A program made the position numbers and the translations under genes. Below, piece after piece: positions 53,509 to 62,446 of a stretch of 64,000 nucleotides of DNA. The stretch spans positions 33,415-97,414 of the forward strand of contig CAKMNX010000012.1 in assembly GCA_927910745.1 (NCBI GenBank). Direction: 5' to 3'. Under the pieces are notes generated by a model. That model did not search any database and was not told where the DNA came from. It saw nothing but the letters and a program-made list of their open reading frames with translations. Numbering within the stretch: the stretch's first letter is position 1; every line of letters starts with the position of its first letter. The DNA comes from an uncultured Candidatus Saccharibacteria bacterium (GTDB lineage: Bacteria; Patescibacteriota; Saccharimonadia; Saccharimonadales; Saccharimonadaceae).

Positions 53509-54807
53509 TTACACTTGCACAATACGGCGAAAGTAGTCGTGCACAGCGGGTTGGCTCGCTTCGGGCACGTTGGCAATATATTCAGCGCCAAAGACCGTTG
53601 CAGCTGTGTTTTGGTCGAAGCAAAAGCCCGTCAGCCTAAGCGGAGCATATCCATCGCCAAACTGCCCCCACACCGTACCGGGCGGGAATTCTACACCGCA
53701 GTACCGTACTGCGTCGGCAGCAAGGAACGTATGCGCCCCATGTGTTTTGCTAATAAAGCGCTTGTTAGCAATATCCGTCTCGCCCATCACTGGTTGAGTG
53801 CTCATCATATATGCCTGAGCAAAGTACGCCTCTACATCTTTGCAGCCGCCCTCACGGAGGCGCACTGCTTCGGTCGGCATAGGCAGATCGCTGGTGCGGT
53901 CGGTGCCACGAGTGGCAATTTGGTTCAGTAAGGCAACCAAGACATCCGCCGCTGGCTCACCAGTTGGCTGGAGCACTGTGCGATGTTCGTCATCCGCCAC
54001 AAGGTGACCTGTTTGGTCAGCCGCCATCTTGATGACCTCGCGCGACATCCAGGCATAGGCATTACCATAGCGGTTATCTCGCTCGGTAATGAGTTCCCTC
54101 TCAGCAGCATCCGCAAGCCGCACACCACCAGCATCACAGGCATCCAGCAACGCTCGCGCTGATGCGGTGTGGAGATATAGATGCTCATCTGCATCATTTT
54201 GCTCTTTGTAGCGGGCAAGCAGTGCCGTCCCATAGCATTGTAATGCACTATTACTACCATCTTGCTGAACTCTACGCATCAAGACGCGGTCAATGTAGAC
54301 GCTTAGGTCGAATATGCCGACAGAGATCATGGGCTCGCCAGCGTGCAGATGTTCAATACCACTTATAATCTGGTGTGCCACCTCTTGCACGCGCCGCATA
54401 GCTGGCGACTGCTGGTATGCATCTGCTACAGCCTGGCAAAATTCATCATCTGTCAGCCCGTCATTCCGCCTTCGGCATAATGTGATGGTTCGCTGCTCGA
54501 GAATATTCCGTGTCTTGTCTATTGGCTCATCCACTGCAACGACTGCGCCATCTAGCAGTGGCACCACCTCCTCAGGTATCATATCCACTGGGCTGCCATC
54601 CACCAAATCTTTTGCAGTATTCTTCCCTGCTGCTATCGTCTCCAAATCTTGCGCAAACTGCCTTGTCTCGCGCGCTGCTTTATCAACGACAAACTGCCGA
54701 CGCTCCTGTTCAAGCCGATCAGCTGTGCATAGTAGCTCTCTCGCTCTTTCGTGTGAGAAAGATACTGGCGAGGTTGTTTCAGCTGATGGTTGTCCTTCTT
54801 GGCTCAT
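53509..54807 (-). CDS. Unknown acidic cytoplasmic protein
   Basis: 432 residues, not recognised. No signal or membrane helix. It is largely helical in the first two thirds (RARELLCTADRLEQERRQFV, VQEVAHQIISGIEHLHAGEP). The end is more mixed (GVEFPPGTVWGQFGDGYAPL, VFGAEYIANVPEASQPAVHD). TATCAT (54814-54819) ends exactly 6 nt before the ATG with no ribosome site, so the mRNA should be leaderless. It is the first of three unknown proteins of similar character in 53.5-58 kb. Confidence 0.75.
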   Translation of the reverse strand: MSQEGQPSAETTSPVSFSHERARELLCTADRLEQERRQFVVDKAARETRQFAQDLETIAAGKNTAKDLVDGSPVDMIPEEVVPLLDGAVVAVDEPIDKTRNILEQRTITLCRRRNDGLTDDEFCQAVADAYQQSPAMRRVQEVAHQIISGIEHLHAGEPMISVGIFDLSVYIDRVLMRRVQQDGSNSALQCYGTALLARYKEQNDADEHLYLHTASARALLDACDAGGVRLADAAERELITERDNRYGNAYAWMSREVIKMAADQTGHLVADDEHRTVLQPTGEPAADVLVALLNQIATRGTDRTSDLPMPTEAVRLREGGCKDVEAYFAQAYMMSTQPVMGETDIANKRFISKTHGAHTFLAADAVRYCGVEFPPGTVWGQFGDGYAPLRLTGFCFDQNTAATVFGAEYIANVPEASQPAVHDYFRRIVQV

Positions 54808-54855
54808 TATTGCATGATAACGTATGGTGGTTAGTTTTGTAAAGCATTGCGTATG

Positions 54856-55524
54856 CTATAGCAACACCACCTGCTCTCTCGCCCACTCTAGTGCGGCGAG
54901 GCTGCGCTGGCGCGCTGCTGTGTGCTCAGGCGAGGGTTGGTCGCTCCCCCACCACTGGTTCCAGGCCCAGTCGATGGGGTTGAGACACTCAAGGTGATCG
55001 GTATGGTGCAGCTTGCCATTGATAAAGACATCGTTGCGCTGGGTGTAGAGATGAGTATAGCCACATCGCTGGAGGGCGCGCAGGCTCGCAATGTTGCCCT
55101 GCACCACGGCAGATTTAATACAGTGCAGCCCCAGATTCTCAAAGGCGTACCACGTACGAGCATGGTGGCTAGCACTAGCAACACCCTTGCCCCAGTAATG
55201 TTTATCCACAATAATAATGCCACTTGTGGCAGTGTGGACGTGCTTTCTCGTAATATTCACCAGTGATGTACCACCAATTAGCCGCCACGTTTCGCCATCC
55301 TTAGCCCAGATACCCCAGACGATACTTTCTTTGTCTGCGATTGTTTTGTCATACCATGCTTGCTCGGTCTCGAGCGTCTGCGCCCGGTGCTCGGCAAAAT
55401 ACTGCGTGACCGTCCCGCGCGCAAACCCCTCTACAAATGGTCTCAGTTCATCCCGTGCAAACGGCGCAAGCTCCAGCTCAAGCCCCTGCTTTGTCGTGAC
55501 TGTCATCATTGGGCCAAATGCCAT
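54856..55524 (-). CDS. GNAT-family N-acetyltransferase (RimJ/RimL-like)
   Basis: 222 residues. It has the GNAT order: VTQYFAEHRAQTLETEQAWY, then strand 4 (LIGGTSLVNITRKHVHTATS), and motif A as IIIVDKHYWGKGVASASHHA, with the acetyl-CoA loop GKGVAS. Motif B follows as ENLGLHCIKSAVVQGNIASL and RALQRCGYTHLYTQRNDVFI. These enzymes acetylate N-termini of proteins or small molecules; the substrate is unknown. AAAGGAG lies 8 nt before the start. Confidence 0.9.
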   Translation of the reverse strand: MAFGPMMTVTTKQGLELELAPFARDELRPFVEGFARGTVTQYFAEHRAQTLETEQAWYDKTIADKESIVWGIWAKDGETWRLIGGTSLVNITRKHVHTATSGIIIVDKHYWGKGVASASHHARTWYAFENLGLHCIKSAVVQGNIASLRALQRCGYTHLYTQRNDVFINGKLHHTDHLECLNPIDWAWNQWWGSDQPSPEHTAARQRSLAALEWAREQVVLL

Positions 55525-55600
55525 GGTGCGCTCCTTTCGTGGTGTTTTTTCTTTTTCTAGTATAGCATCGGTGCACGATACAAATGATAGAACCAGCCGC

Positions 55601-56302
55601 CTAAGGGCGAGATACTAATCCTGCGACGCGCTTCACCGCACCACGGACAACATCAAGCGTCGTAGGTGCGGTATTCTTCTTGGAGCGCTCAATGAGCCTC
55701 TTGATAAGGTCCATATCCTCTGCCTGGGCATACTCGCCAAGGTTGCCGCTTGGCTTTGTTTGTGTCTGCTGTGTATAGTGCACAGCAAGTTCATCTGGAT
55801 CAATCACGTACTGCGCCCCACCAAGATCCACCTGATGGACGAACTCTTCGTCGCCATAGCCACGGAAGCCAACACCGTTCATAACACACTGGACGGTCGC
55901 GCCTTTTTCTCTTCGTTGTACCTGCCCATACCGTGTTGTTATATGCTCGTACAGTTCCACCAGTACATGCGTCGAGCCATCGAAGCTATCGCGAGGTTGG
56001 AGATTATCCTTGTGCTGCTCGCGGTATTTTACCTGCTCGGCCTCTGTCGTCTTGAGTAGCTCGCGCGTCTGTGGCGAATCTGCTACGTCGGTAATCTCTA
56101 CTAGATCGTCAAGCGTGAGATCGCTATACGTCACATATCGTTGCAGCTGGCCCGGATCTTCACTAGACAGCGGTACGTCTTCGAGCTGCCGATCGACAAA
56201 TGCGTCAAAATTAGCCACCGCCTTCTCATACTCGGTCCGACCCAGCATAGCTTCGAGAGTAGCAATGCCGTGGCTGCTTACCCCATGCCCTGCTTCGTAC
56301 AT
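55601..56302 (-). CDS. Unknown acidic cytoplasmic protein
   Basis: 233 residues, not recognised. It is rich in Asp, Glu and Gln with no signal or membrane helix. It has a helical front (IATLEAMLGRTEYEKAVANF), a middle with VQCVMNGVGFRGYGDEEFVH and GGAQYVIDPDELAVHYTQQT, and a basic C-terminus (DVVRGAVKRVAGLVSRP). AAGGAG precedes the start by 7 nt. It is monocistronic between the acetyltransferase and rpsO. Confidence 0.72.
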   Translation of the reverse strand: MYEAGHGVSSHGIATLEAMLGRTEYEKAVANFDAFVDRQLEDVPLSSEDPGQLQRYVTYSDLTLDDLVEITDVADSPQTRELLKTTEAEQVKYREQHKDNLQPRDSFDGSTHVLVELYEHITTRYGQVQRREKGATVQCVMNGVGFRGYGDEEFVHQVDLGGAQYVIDPDELAVHYTQQTQTKPSGNLGEYAQAEDMDLIKRLIERSKKNTAPTTLDVVRGAVKRVAGLVSRP

Positions 56303-56388
56303 ACTACAACTCCTTTTTGTTTATGGTGTGGTATATTATATTACGATACATTTTAGGCCGATATTTGTCAATCGTGGCACTATGAATC

Positions 56389-56422
56389 TTAAAAACCTCC
56401 CCAATAGATGAGGAGGTATATT
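56389..56422 (-). terminator. Rho-independent terminator after rpsO
   Basis: On the minus strand ATACCTCC-tcatctattgg-GGAGGTTTTTAAG. Confidence 0.75.
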
Positions 56423-56437
56423 TCTCGTGGCGGGCGC

Positions 56438-56704
56438 TTATTTGCGCAGGCCGAGGGTTTCGAGCGTTGCTTTGTAGGCATCAAAGTTCGTCCGCTCAAG
56501 GTAGCGGAGCAGCCGCTTGCGCCGGCCGACCATTTGCTTGAGGCCACGACGAGCCATGTTGTCGTGCTTGTTGGACTTAAGGTGTTCGGTCACCTCTTTG
56601 ATACGAGCCGTCAAGATAGACACCTGCGCCTGTGGGCTGCCGACGTCATTCTTGCTGACCTGAGTCAAAGCAATCGCTTTCGCTTTGTTATCCTTAGTAA
56701 TCAT
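56438..56704 (-). CDS. rpsO: Ribosomal protein uS15
   Basis: 88 residues: GSPQAQVSILTARIKEVTEH, LKSNKHDNMARRGLKQMVGR, RRKRLLRYLERTNFDAYKAT. This is the standard S15 four-helix protein that nucleates the 16S central domain. No ribosome site is present; TACAAT ends 8 nt before the ATG. It is not adjacent to pnp here, although rpsO-pnp is the common bacterial arrangement. Confidence 0.97.
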   Translation of the reverse strand: MITKDNKAKAIALTQVSKNDVGSPQAQVSILTARIKEVTEHLKSNKHDNMARRGLKQMVGRRKRLLRYLERTNFDAYKATLETLGLRK

Positions 56705-56808
56705 ACTGGTGTATTGTAGCAGAAGGGCGACGCAGTGTCAATGTAAGAGCACTTAATTTCGAAGTCTCATATCAGCTCTCGCACCTCCCCTTACTAACAG
56801 ATACTTGC

Positions 56809-58149
56809 CTACTGAAGGAGTGCCCGGTGAGCCTGGGTAATGATGGTGTTATTATTCTCCTGGCCGAGCAGCGCTGCTTGCTGCTTGATGTCATCTTTGG
56901 TCACTAGCAACCGCATCAGGTTGTAATACTGGAAGGTTGCCTGTGCAATGGCACGGTGGTTCTGACTCATCGCGATGAGCTCCCGCCGCTTGCCCACCTT
57001 GTTGTCTGTCCTTGCGGGGTACCGAGCATCAAGCGCGGTATAAAATTGCTGCAATGTCTCCACAAGCTCGGGCGCAGCACAATGCGCACGGCGGCGTGCC
57101 GGCTTACCCCGATAAGCAACGGCATAATAATCGGTATCACTCTCTGGTTCATAGAATGGCTCGGTGAGTAAGAGGCGCATATTGCCAATGTCACTATCGA
57201 TAAATTCGCTGATATCGAGCGCGGCGAAGAATGTCTCTGCATCTGGGAACGGCGACTGATAGTCGACTCCTTGTGTATTCTCTGCTGTTGGCCACACAAG
57301 ATCGGGCGCAGCATCTGCACGTGCAACAGGTAGATCGATGAGCGGCTCGCTTTTGTCGATGAGTGCTTGGAGCTGCTGATTCTCAGGCCTCCGCAAACAC
57401 TGCTCGAGCTGCGTTGCATAGCGCTCCATATCCATAAAGCTTGGGGTATTCTCGTAGGGGTAGCGCACCCTATCACGTGGACCGTTATTTTCGGCAAGCT
57501 TTGGTATTTTATCAAGCACATCCTCAAGGCGGCGGACATCGTCGTCTGTCATTGGGGTGTCGAGTACTTGGAGGTCATCAAGCAACGCCTGTGCATCCTC
57601 TATTGTCAAGGTTCCTTCTGTGTGAGGTCGGAGATTAGTCGGGCTAATGCGCTTGTGGCCAATCGAATACTCTACTTCTTGCGTACCAATTGCATCTCCC
57701 TCTCCATCCCCCTTACGGATAACATATGTGCGAACAATAGTGAGTGCGTCATGAGAGCCTTTGATAGGAAGTTGGGTTTTTATATCAAGAAAGAGCTCAT
57801 CGCCAGTCGGCTGATTATTACGCATACACGAGGAGCGGAAGGCAATTTGCTGTGGATATTGGAGGCGCCGTCCCTTATCGCTCTGCTCGTAGTCATCTGG
57901 TACGGCAATCGCCTCATCACTACCTTGACCAATAAATATCTTCCGGACGACATCATCTGGCAGCTCCACACGATATCCTTGGTGCCACGTATCGCCATAT
58001 GATGGGGCTACTGGCGGCTCTTCGTACGGCTCACCATAGAGATAAAGCGTATACCACCCCTCTGCTAGTAGCCTATTAAGACTCTCCGGCGAAGCCTGGA
58101 ACTCTCCATTGGTATGATGCTCGGATGATGGTGGTGTGTTATGGTTCAT
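56809..58149 (-). CDS. Unknown acidic cytoplasmic protein
   Basis: 446 residues, not recognised. Acidic, no signal or membrane helix. The first 150 residues look like a beta-rich domain (GWYTLYLYGEPYEEPPVAPS, YRVELPDDVVRKIFIGQGSD, LTIVRTYVIRKGDGEGDAIG). The rest is more helical (IEDAQALLDDLQVLDTPM, ELVETLQQFYTALDARYPAR). TATAGT (58156-58161) ends 6 nt before the ATG at 58149, which decides against the slightly longer frame. The leaderless pattern and composition match the other unknown genes in this stretch. Confidence 0.75.
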   Translation of the reverse strand: MNHNTPPSSEHHTNGEFQASPESLNRLLAEGWYTLYLYGEPYEEPPVAPSYGDTWHQGYRVELPDDVVRKIFIGQGSDEAIAVPDDYEQSDKGRRLQYPQQIAFRSSCMRNNQPTGDELFLDIKTQLPIKGSHDALTIVRTYVIRKGDGEGDAIGTQEVEYSIGHKRISPTNLRPHTEGTLTIEDAQALLDDLQVLDTPMTDDDVRRLEDVLDKIPKLAENNGPRDRVRYPYENTPSFMDMERYATQLEQCLRRPENQQLQALIDKSEPLIDLPVARADAAPDLVWPTAENTQGVDYQSPFPDAETFFAALDISEFIDSDIGNMRLLLTEPFYEPESDTDYYAVAYRGKPARRRAHCAAPELVETLQQFYTALDARYPARTDNKVGKRRELIAMSQNHRAIAQATFQYYNLMRLLVTKDDIKQQAALLGQENNNTIITQAHRALLQ

Positions 58150-58232
58150 AATTCCACTATAACCATTATTGGGCAGTAGTGTCAACTCGAGGATACTAAG
58201 ATTTCAGAGCGCTACCGCTTCTTGCAGTAGAC

Positions 58233-58930
58233 TTACCACCCCACCTGCACACCATACCGCGCCACCTGCCCTGCCGTCAACACTGCAGCATGAGCTGGAT
58301 TATCGGCGAAGGAGTTGCCGCTGTGTGTTGGTTCAACGCAGAGGTACGAACCCAGCCCATCTGTCCAGACTGCCCAGCGAGGTAACCCCTCACTCTGTAG
58401 CGTGATGGTGCGCAGGCCCGTCACGAGCTGGCGTGTGGATCCATCAACAAAGATCGTCTCCGCGAGCGACGTAAGGTCGGCTAATGGTTGGCCATCCAGC
58501 ACTGGCACACCATCATACGTAAAATATGGATGGAAGGCTGGTGCCACGAGCAGTTCATCCTCACCAACATTCACCAGCGTGAGCTGCATTGCAAGCTGGT
58601 GCTCCGCCACTGTATACACCAAGCGAGACTCCAGCCCAGCATAAGCACTACTCCCCCTCAGCATGAGCTCCACTCGGTCGCTGGTGTGCTCCACCACCTG
58701 CCACTGGCTGGTGCGGCCAAAGCCATGCTGCGCCAGACCACTCGCTCCGCCCGGGCCAAAGTTGGGTAGCAAACATGGCAGCCACCGCGCGTTTTACGCT
58801 CACCATCAGGAGCGGTGAGCTGCTGCAGTGGGTAGAATACATCCCCACGCTCATCGGCCAGGCTGGTGATATACGCGCCATCTGTCGTGATAGTTACGGT
58901 GGTTGTGCCAGTGTGTAGCGTAATATTCAT
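58233..58930 (-). CDS. Aldose 1-epimerase-like protein, frameshift
   Basis: About 232 residues once corrected, shorter than the usual 300-350. The N-terminal frame (MNITLHTGTTTVTITTDGAY, SLADERGDVFYPLQQL) joins the C-terminal frame at HVC-LPNFGPGGASGLAQHG if one C is added near 58767. It has the family markers LPNFGP and QHGFGR (His), APAFHPYFTY (FHPYF with catalytic His) and EPTHSGNSFA near the end (catalytic Glu region). It is more like the YeaD/compact GalM branch. It would interconvert anomers of hexoses or hexose phosphates. It lies 35 nt upstream of truB. Confidence 0.85.
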
Positions 58931-58965
58931 CGGTTACTCCTCGCTTCTTTATTTATTGTATATGG

Positions 58966-59670
58966 CTAATCAACAATCCCAAAATCCTGCAGCTGCTGCG
59001 CCTGTGCCACCAGCCAATCAGCAATCGCCGTACGCCGCAGCGCCGCGCAGTACGCCCCTGTGCCAAGCTGCCTGCCAATATCCACCGCCAGGCTGCGAAT
59101 GTATGTACCGCTACTCACCCGCGTGCGAATGACGAGCCGCGGATACTGATACTCCAGCACCTCCAGCGAGTGGATCGTAATGGTGCGCTCTGGCAACTCC
59201 ACTTCTTTACCATCGCGCGCGAGTTTATAGGCTCGCTGGCCATTAATCTTGATGGCACTAAAGATTGGTGGCCGCTGGCGAATCTGGCCAGTAAAGCGCT
59301 GCAGCACCGCATCGAGCTGCTGACGTGATGGCGGTGCGATGGGCACCTTGGTATCTTCTAGCAGATAGGGCGTAATCTCCCCTTCTGGGTCGCCCGTGGT
59401 GCTGGTTTGACCTAGGATGATCGTCGCTTCGTACGTCTTGTCGAGCTTGGTGTAGCGCATGGCATTGCGGCACTCCGTGCCCGTCACCAATAGCAAAAGG
59501 CCCGTTGCAAAGGGGTCAAGCGTACCACAGTGCCCCACCTTCACCTTCTTGCCAGCCTGCTGGCTCAGCACCCGCCGCACCCGCGCCACCACCCCAAAGC
59601 TCGTCATACCAGCTGGCTTGTCGATGTGGAGAATGTGATCGTATGATGAATCGGGTGTTTGGTGCGTCAT
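58966..59670 (-). CDS. truB: tRNA pseudouridine-55 synthase
   Basis: 234 residues. ILHIDKPAGMTSFGVVARVR, then the catalytic motif GHCGTLDPFATGLLLL (Asp about 53), YTKLDKTYEATIILGQTSTT, QRPPIFSAIKINGQRAYKLA and TRVSSGTYIRSLAVDIGRQL. The C-terminal PUA-like extension of E. coli TruB is missing, as in short bacterial forms. The open frame runs far upstream to 60273, but that part is only the antisense of the next gene. TATACT ends 6 nt before the ATG at 59670. Confidence 0.96.
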   Translation of the reverse strand: MTHQTPDSSYDHILHIDKPAGMTSFGVVARVRRVLSQQAGKKVKVGHCGTLDPFATGLLLLVTGTECRNAMRYTKLDKTYEATIILGQTSTTGDPEGEITPYLLEDTKVPIAPPSRQQLDAVLQRFTGQIRQRPPIFSAIKINGQRAYKLARDGKEVELPERTITIHSLEVLEYQYPRLVIRTRVSSGTYIRSLAVDIGRQLGTGAYCAALRRTAIADWLVAQAQQLQDFGIVD

Positions 59671-59691
59671 GTGGTTAGTATAGCATGATGG

Positions 59692-59724
59692 AACAAAAAA
59701 CCAGCCGCGAAGGGCTGGTTCTCT
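59692..59724 (-). terminator. Rho-independent terminator after the DHH-like gene
   Basis: On the minus strand AACCAGCC-cttcgc-GGCTGGTT followed by TTTTGTT. Confidence 0.85.
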
Positions 59725-59755
59725 GGGTGTTTTTATATTGCTAGAGTGGTAAACC

Positions 59756-61300
59756 CTACTTCTCCGGTACGTGGAATTGCGATGGGTTGGCTTGGTCTTT
59801 TTTGGCCTTAGCCTCAGATTGGAGCGCAGCATCGAGCTGAGCCATGGGGTTATCAGCATCAGGGCCAGGCAGCGGTGGCACACCTGGTGGCAGTGGCGGC
59901 AAGCTAGAGAAATCTGGCATTGGTGGCAGCGGTGGCAAGGCTGGCCCTTCGGCATCATCGGCTGGTGCAGCTCGGTGCTTGGCATCAAGGTCGGCCAGGG
60001 TTTCTTTGCCCGTTGGTGGCGGGAGGATGTCGTCGTTGTGAGCCATCGGCACGCGCGGCATGTCATTGACATTCGGGACAGTTGGCTCATGGTCGAGCGC
60101 TGCCGTGGCGGCATTGAGTGGCGCTTGGCTCCCTGGCGTGTCGTCGCTGTCGAGGTAGCGTCCACCCTTGTGCGAGAGGATGGTCTTGTTGCGGCCATTT
60201 TCGCGCTCGCGGCGCTTGTCATCGGCCGCTTGCTTGGTCGTAGCATTAAGCGTGCCACCCAGGCTCGGCTCACTCAGCGGCGTCTCGATGGGCTGACGCC
60301 ATGGCTCAGCACTGCTGTTGCGCCCCGATGAGCGCCGTGGAGCTGGTGCGGGCTCGGGCTGTGGATTATTCTTGGCCAGTTGCTGAGCCAGCTCGGCTTC
60401 GTCAGCGTCGGTCTGGCTTAGCTTTTTTTTTCCAGCCTCAGCGTTGTGTGAGATAACGAGTGACTTGTCTTTGTTATTTGCCTGAGCCGGCTTCTTGCTG
60501 GCCGGCTTGGCAGGTATTGGGCCTGCAGCGAGCTGCTTGGCTTCGGCGAGCTTGGCCGCAATCAGCTGCTGGTCGCCGCCAGCACTCATCAGTTGCGCGG
60601 CGAGGGTCATAACACGCGAGGTGGTCTTTTCGTTACTAAAGCGCTCGGTAGCCGCTACAATGCCGGTCAAAAAGGCCGTGGCAATATGCTTGTCGAGGAG
60701 CGGCTGTTCATCATCCGTACTATCAAAGCCCTGAGCAAGGCTTGCCGCGAGCTCACTATAGCTGCTAGCCTGAGGATCCGTCCAGACGATATTACCCAAC
60801 GTACCTGGCGCATCGATGTGCAGCGCCGCCACTGGCGACTCGCGCAGGATGCGGCCATGCCCTTTGAGCGCTGGGTCGAGGTCATCCTCGCTGCGCACAC
60901 CGATCGTCACGACGAACTGCACATTGTAATCACCCTGGCTAAATTCCAAATCACTCTGGCTAATCGTTGCGCGGTACGGCGTGATGAAAATCTTAACGAG
61001 GTCGCCATCGAGCTTGTAGCGCAAATGGTCGGCCTTTTCCTTATCAAGGGCAATGATGAAATCTCGCAGACTATCCACCGTGCTCTCAAAGGTACGCTCT
61101 GGCTCCAAAAAGCCCACTGCCGTTGGTACATCCCCACTAAAGACGGCTGTGGCGTGCTTGTCGAGTTTATTGAGCAAAAGCGTCAATCCCAGTGCTGCAC
61201 TCAGCTCATCTACCGTGGGGTGGGCGTTGACCGCCACCAAAATATTATTACTCTCACCTAGTTTGTCGATGATTTGTTGCCGCACCTTTATCTCGTCCAT
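59756..61300 (-). CDS. DHH-phosphoesterase-like protein with degenerate motifs and long disordered tail
   Basis: About 514 residues. The first 250 resemble the NrnA/RecJ DHH fold: NILVAVNAHPTVDELSAALG stands where active enzymes have the NPDGDALGSxL motif, and VQFVVTIGVRSEDDLD where D-x-D/DHH is expected. A DHHA1-like part with FLTGIVAATERFSNEKTTSR follows (family LxTGIxxDTxxF). Most metal ligands are replaced, so catalysis is doubtful. The last 230 residues are Ala/Pro/Asn/Asp-rich and end in proline-rich repeats (LPPLPPMPDFSSLPPLPPG). The ATG at 61300 has AGGAG only 2 nt upstream; a TTG at 61324 is the alternative start. A nucleotide-sensing or scaffold role is a guess. Confidence 0.78.
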   Translation of the reverse strand: MDEIKVRQQIIDKLGESNNILVAVNAHPTVDELSAALGLTLLLNKLDKHATAVFSGDVPTAVGFLEPERTFESTVDSLRDFIIALDKEKADHLRYKLDGDLVKIFITPYRATISQSDLEFSQGDYNVQFVVTIGVRSEDDLDPALKGHGRILRESPVAALHIDAPGTLGNIVWTDPQASSYSELAASLAQGFDSTDDEQPLLDKHIATAFLTGIVAATERFSNEKTTSRVMTLAAQLMSAGGDQQLIAAKLAEAKQLAAGPIPAKPASKKPAQANNKDKSLVISHNAEAGKKKLSQTDADEAELAQQLAKNNPQPEPAPAPRRSSGRNSSAEPWRQPIETPLSEPSLGGTLNATTKQAADDKRRERENGRNKTILSHKGGRYLDSDDTPGSQAPLNAATAALDHEPTVPNVNDMPRVPMAHNDDILPPPTGKETLADLDAKHRAAPADDAEGPALPPLPPMPDFSSLPPLPPGVPPLPGPDADNPMAQLDAALQSEAKAKKDQANPSQFHVPEK

Positions 61301-61408
61301 AGCTCCTACTTTTGCCTTACCCAAAACTCCATCTATCCTACCATAAGTAATTTCGTTTCGTCAATGGCAAGTCGCGATTAACAGAGGTAGGTATGCGAAG
61401 TATAGCAA

Positions 61409-61437
61409 AGAAAAACACCTCTCTCGAGGTGTTTTGG
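61409..61437 (-). terminator. Rho-independent terminator after rpsT
   Basis: AAAACACCTC-tctc-GAGGTGTTTT, nearly perfect, with A/T-runs on both sides. Confidence 0.85.
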
Positions 61438-61460
61438 TATATGCTCTCGCGCCTATTGCT

Positions 61461-61715
61461 TTACGCAAGCTTGACGCCAGCAGCCTTGGCAGCCTTGGCG
61501 AGCGATGCCTTGCGGCGGCTCGCGGTGTTTTTCTTGAGCAAACCCTTCTTGACGGCTTTGTCGAGCTCGCTCTGGGCCTGGCTCAGAGCGGCAGCGCTTG
61601 GCTCAGCGGCAAAGGCCTTGGTGCTAGCCTTGATGGCGCGCTTGGTAGCAATGTTGCGCTGGCGGCGAGTAGCCGTTTGCTTCATGCGTTTGACAGCTGA
61701 TTTGATGATGGGCAT
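61461..61715 (-). CDS. rpsT: Ribosomal protein bS20
   Basis: 84 residues: MPIIKSAVKRMKQTATRRQR, NIATKRAIKASTKAF, and the C-terminal AVKKGLLKKNTASRRKASLA. All-helical and strongly basic, as in the family. It has its own terminator and is monocistronic. Confidence 0.96.
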   Translation of the reverse strand: MPIIKSAVKRMKQTATRRQRNIATKRAIKASTKAFAAEPSAAALSQAQSELDKAVKKGLLKKNTASRRKASLAKAAKAAGVKLA

Positions 61716-61817
61716 TAATTTCCTCTATCGCTTGTTATTATGGGTTAGTACTACAATCAAGCGCTCATTATAAGGCATGGCGCAGGATTTGTAAAGAGCC
61801 GGCCAACCTTGGGGCTA

Positions 61818-62132
61818 CTAGCGCTCGCTCTTTTGCGGCCGCAGCAGCACATACCACAAGTAGAGCGAACCAGCGATGGTGAGCACAAGCCCAGACGTCC
61901 ACGGTACAGGCCCATCAAGGAATGTGTTGTATGGCACACCGGTATGGAGAATGTGGTGGAAGAGTGTATACTTCACCATGTCGGCAACAGGATAAGCAAG
62001 GATAGCAACGATGGCAATCCCCTGCTTTCCTTTGCTCCGGATGGCTCGGGGACGAATCGCCGTGTAGGCAAGGTAGATGGCTTGGATAGCAAGATTAATA
62101 CCGAAGACAAACAAGATATTCGGCACCGTCAT
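61818..62132 (-). CDS. Small polytopic membrane protein
   Basis: 104 residues with three hydrophobic segments (ILFVFGINLAIQAIYLAY, GIAIVAILAYPVADMVKYTL, LVLTIAGSLYLWYVLL). The ATG overlaps the TGA stop of the preceding small gene (ATGA), which suggests translational coupling. The family is not recognised. The alternative is a single protein with a frameshift, since other genes here carry one, but the neat ATGA overlap favours two genes. Confidence 0.65.
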   Translation of the reverse strand: MTVPNILFVFGINLAIQAIYLAYTAIRPRAIRSKGKQGIAIVAILAYPVADMVKYTLFHHILHTGVPYNTFLDGPVPWTSGLVLTIAGSLYLWYVLLRPQKSER

Positions 62133-62335
62133 ATCAGGTGCCAATCCGGTTGGCCGGCGCCACTTGATGTAACAACCGTATGTGCACGCCACCCAATAAA
62201 GATATCGACAAACGCCTGGCAGGCCAGTGCAAGGCTCGCAATGAGCAGACATGCGCGTACGCCATACTGCCGCCCTGGCGAATGCTGCTGTGTGTGCACC
62301 ATCTGAGTAGTAACTGTTGTCTGTACTGTAGCCAT
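62129..62335 (-). CDS. Small membrane protein, coupled to the next gene
   Basis: 68 residues. A polar Thr/Gln-rich start precedes one membrane segment (ACLLIASLALACQAFVDIFI) and a short tail. AAGGAGG lies 5 nt before the ATG at 62335, a strong ribosome site. Its TGA overlaps the ATG of the following membrane protein gene. It could be the N-terminal part of one protein split by a base error. Confidence 0.6.
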   Translation of the reverse strand: MATVQTTVTTQMVHTQQHSPGRQYGVRACLLIASLALACQAFVDIFIGWRAHTVVTSSGAGQPDWHLI

Positions 62336-62446
62336 ATACACCTCCTTGGCATTGCAGTGGTGTTTGTATGGTGATAGTATACCACGTTCTTATACACCAA
62401 GTGCTTTATCTGTCCAACGCTCACGCGTCTATCTGGACCACTCCCA

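Noticed and set aside
59671..60273. N-terminal extension of truB by 200 residues
   Set aside because: The extension is only the reverse strand of the DHH-like gene; the conserved TruB start and a -10 element place the start at 59670.
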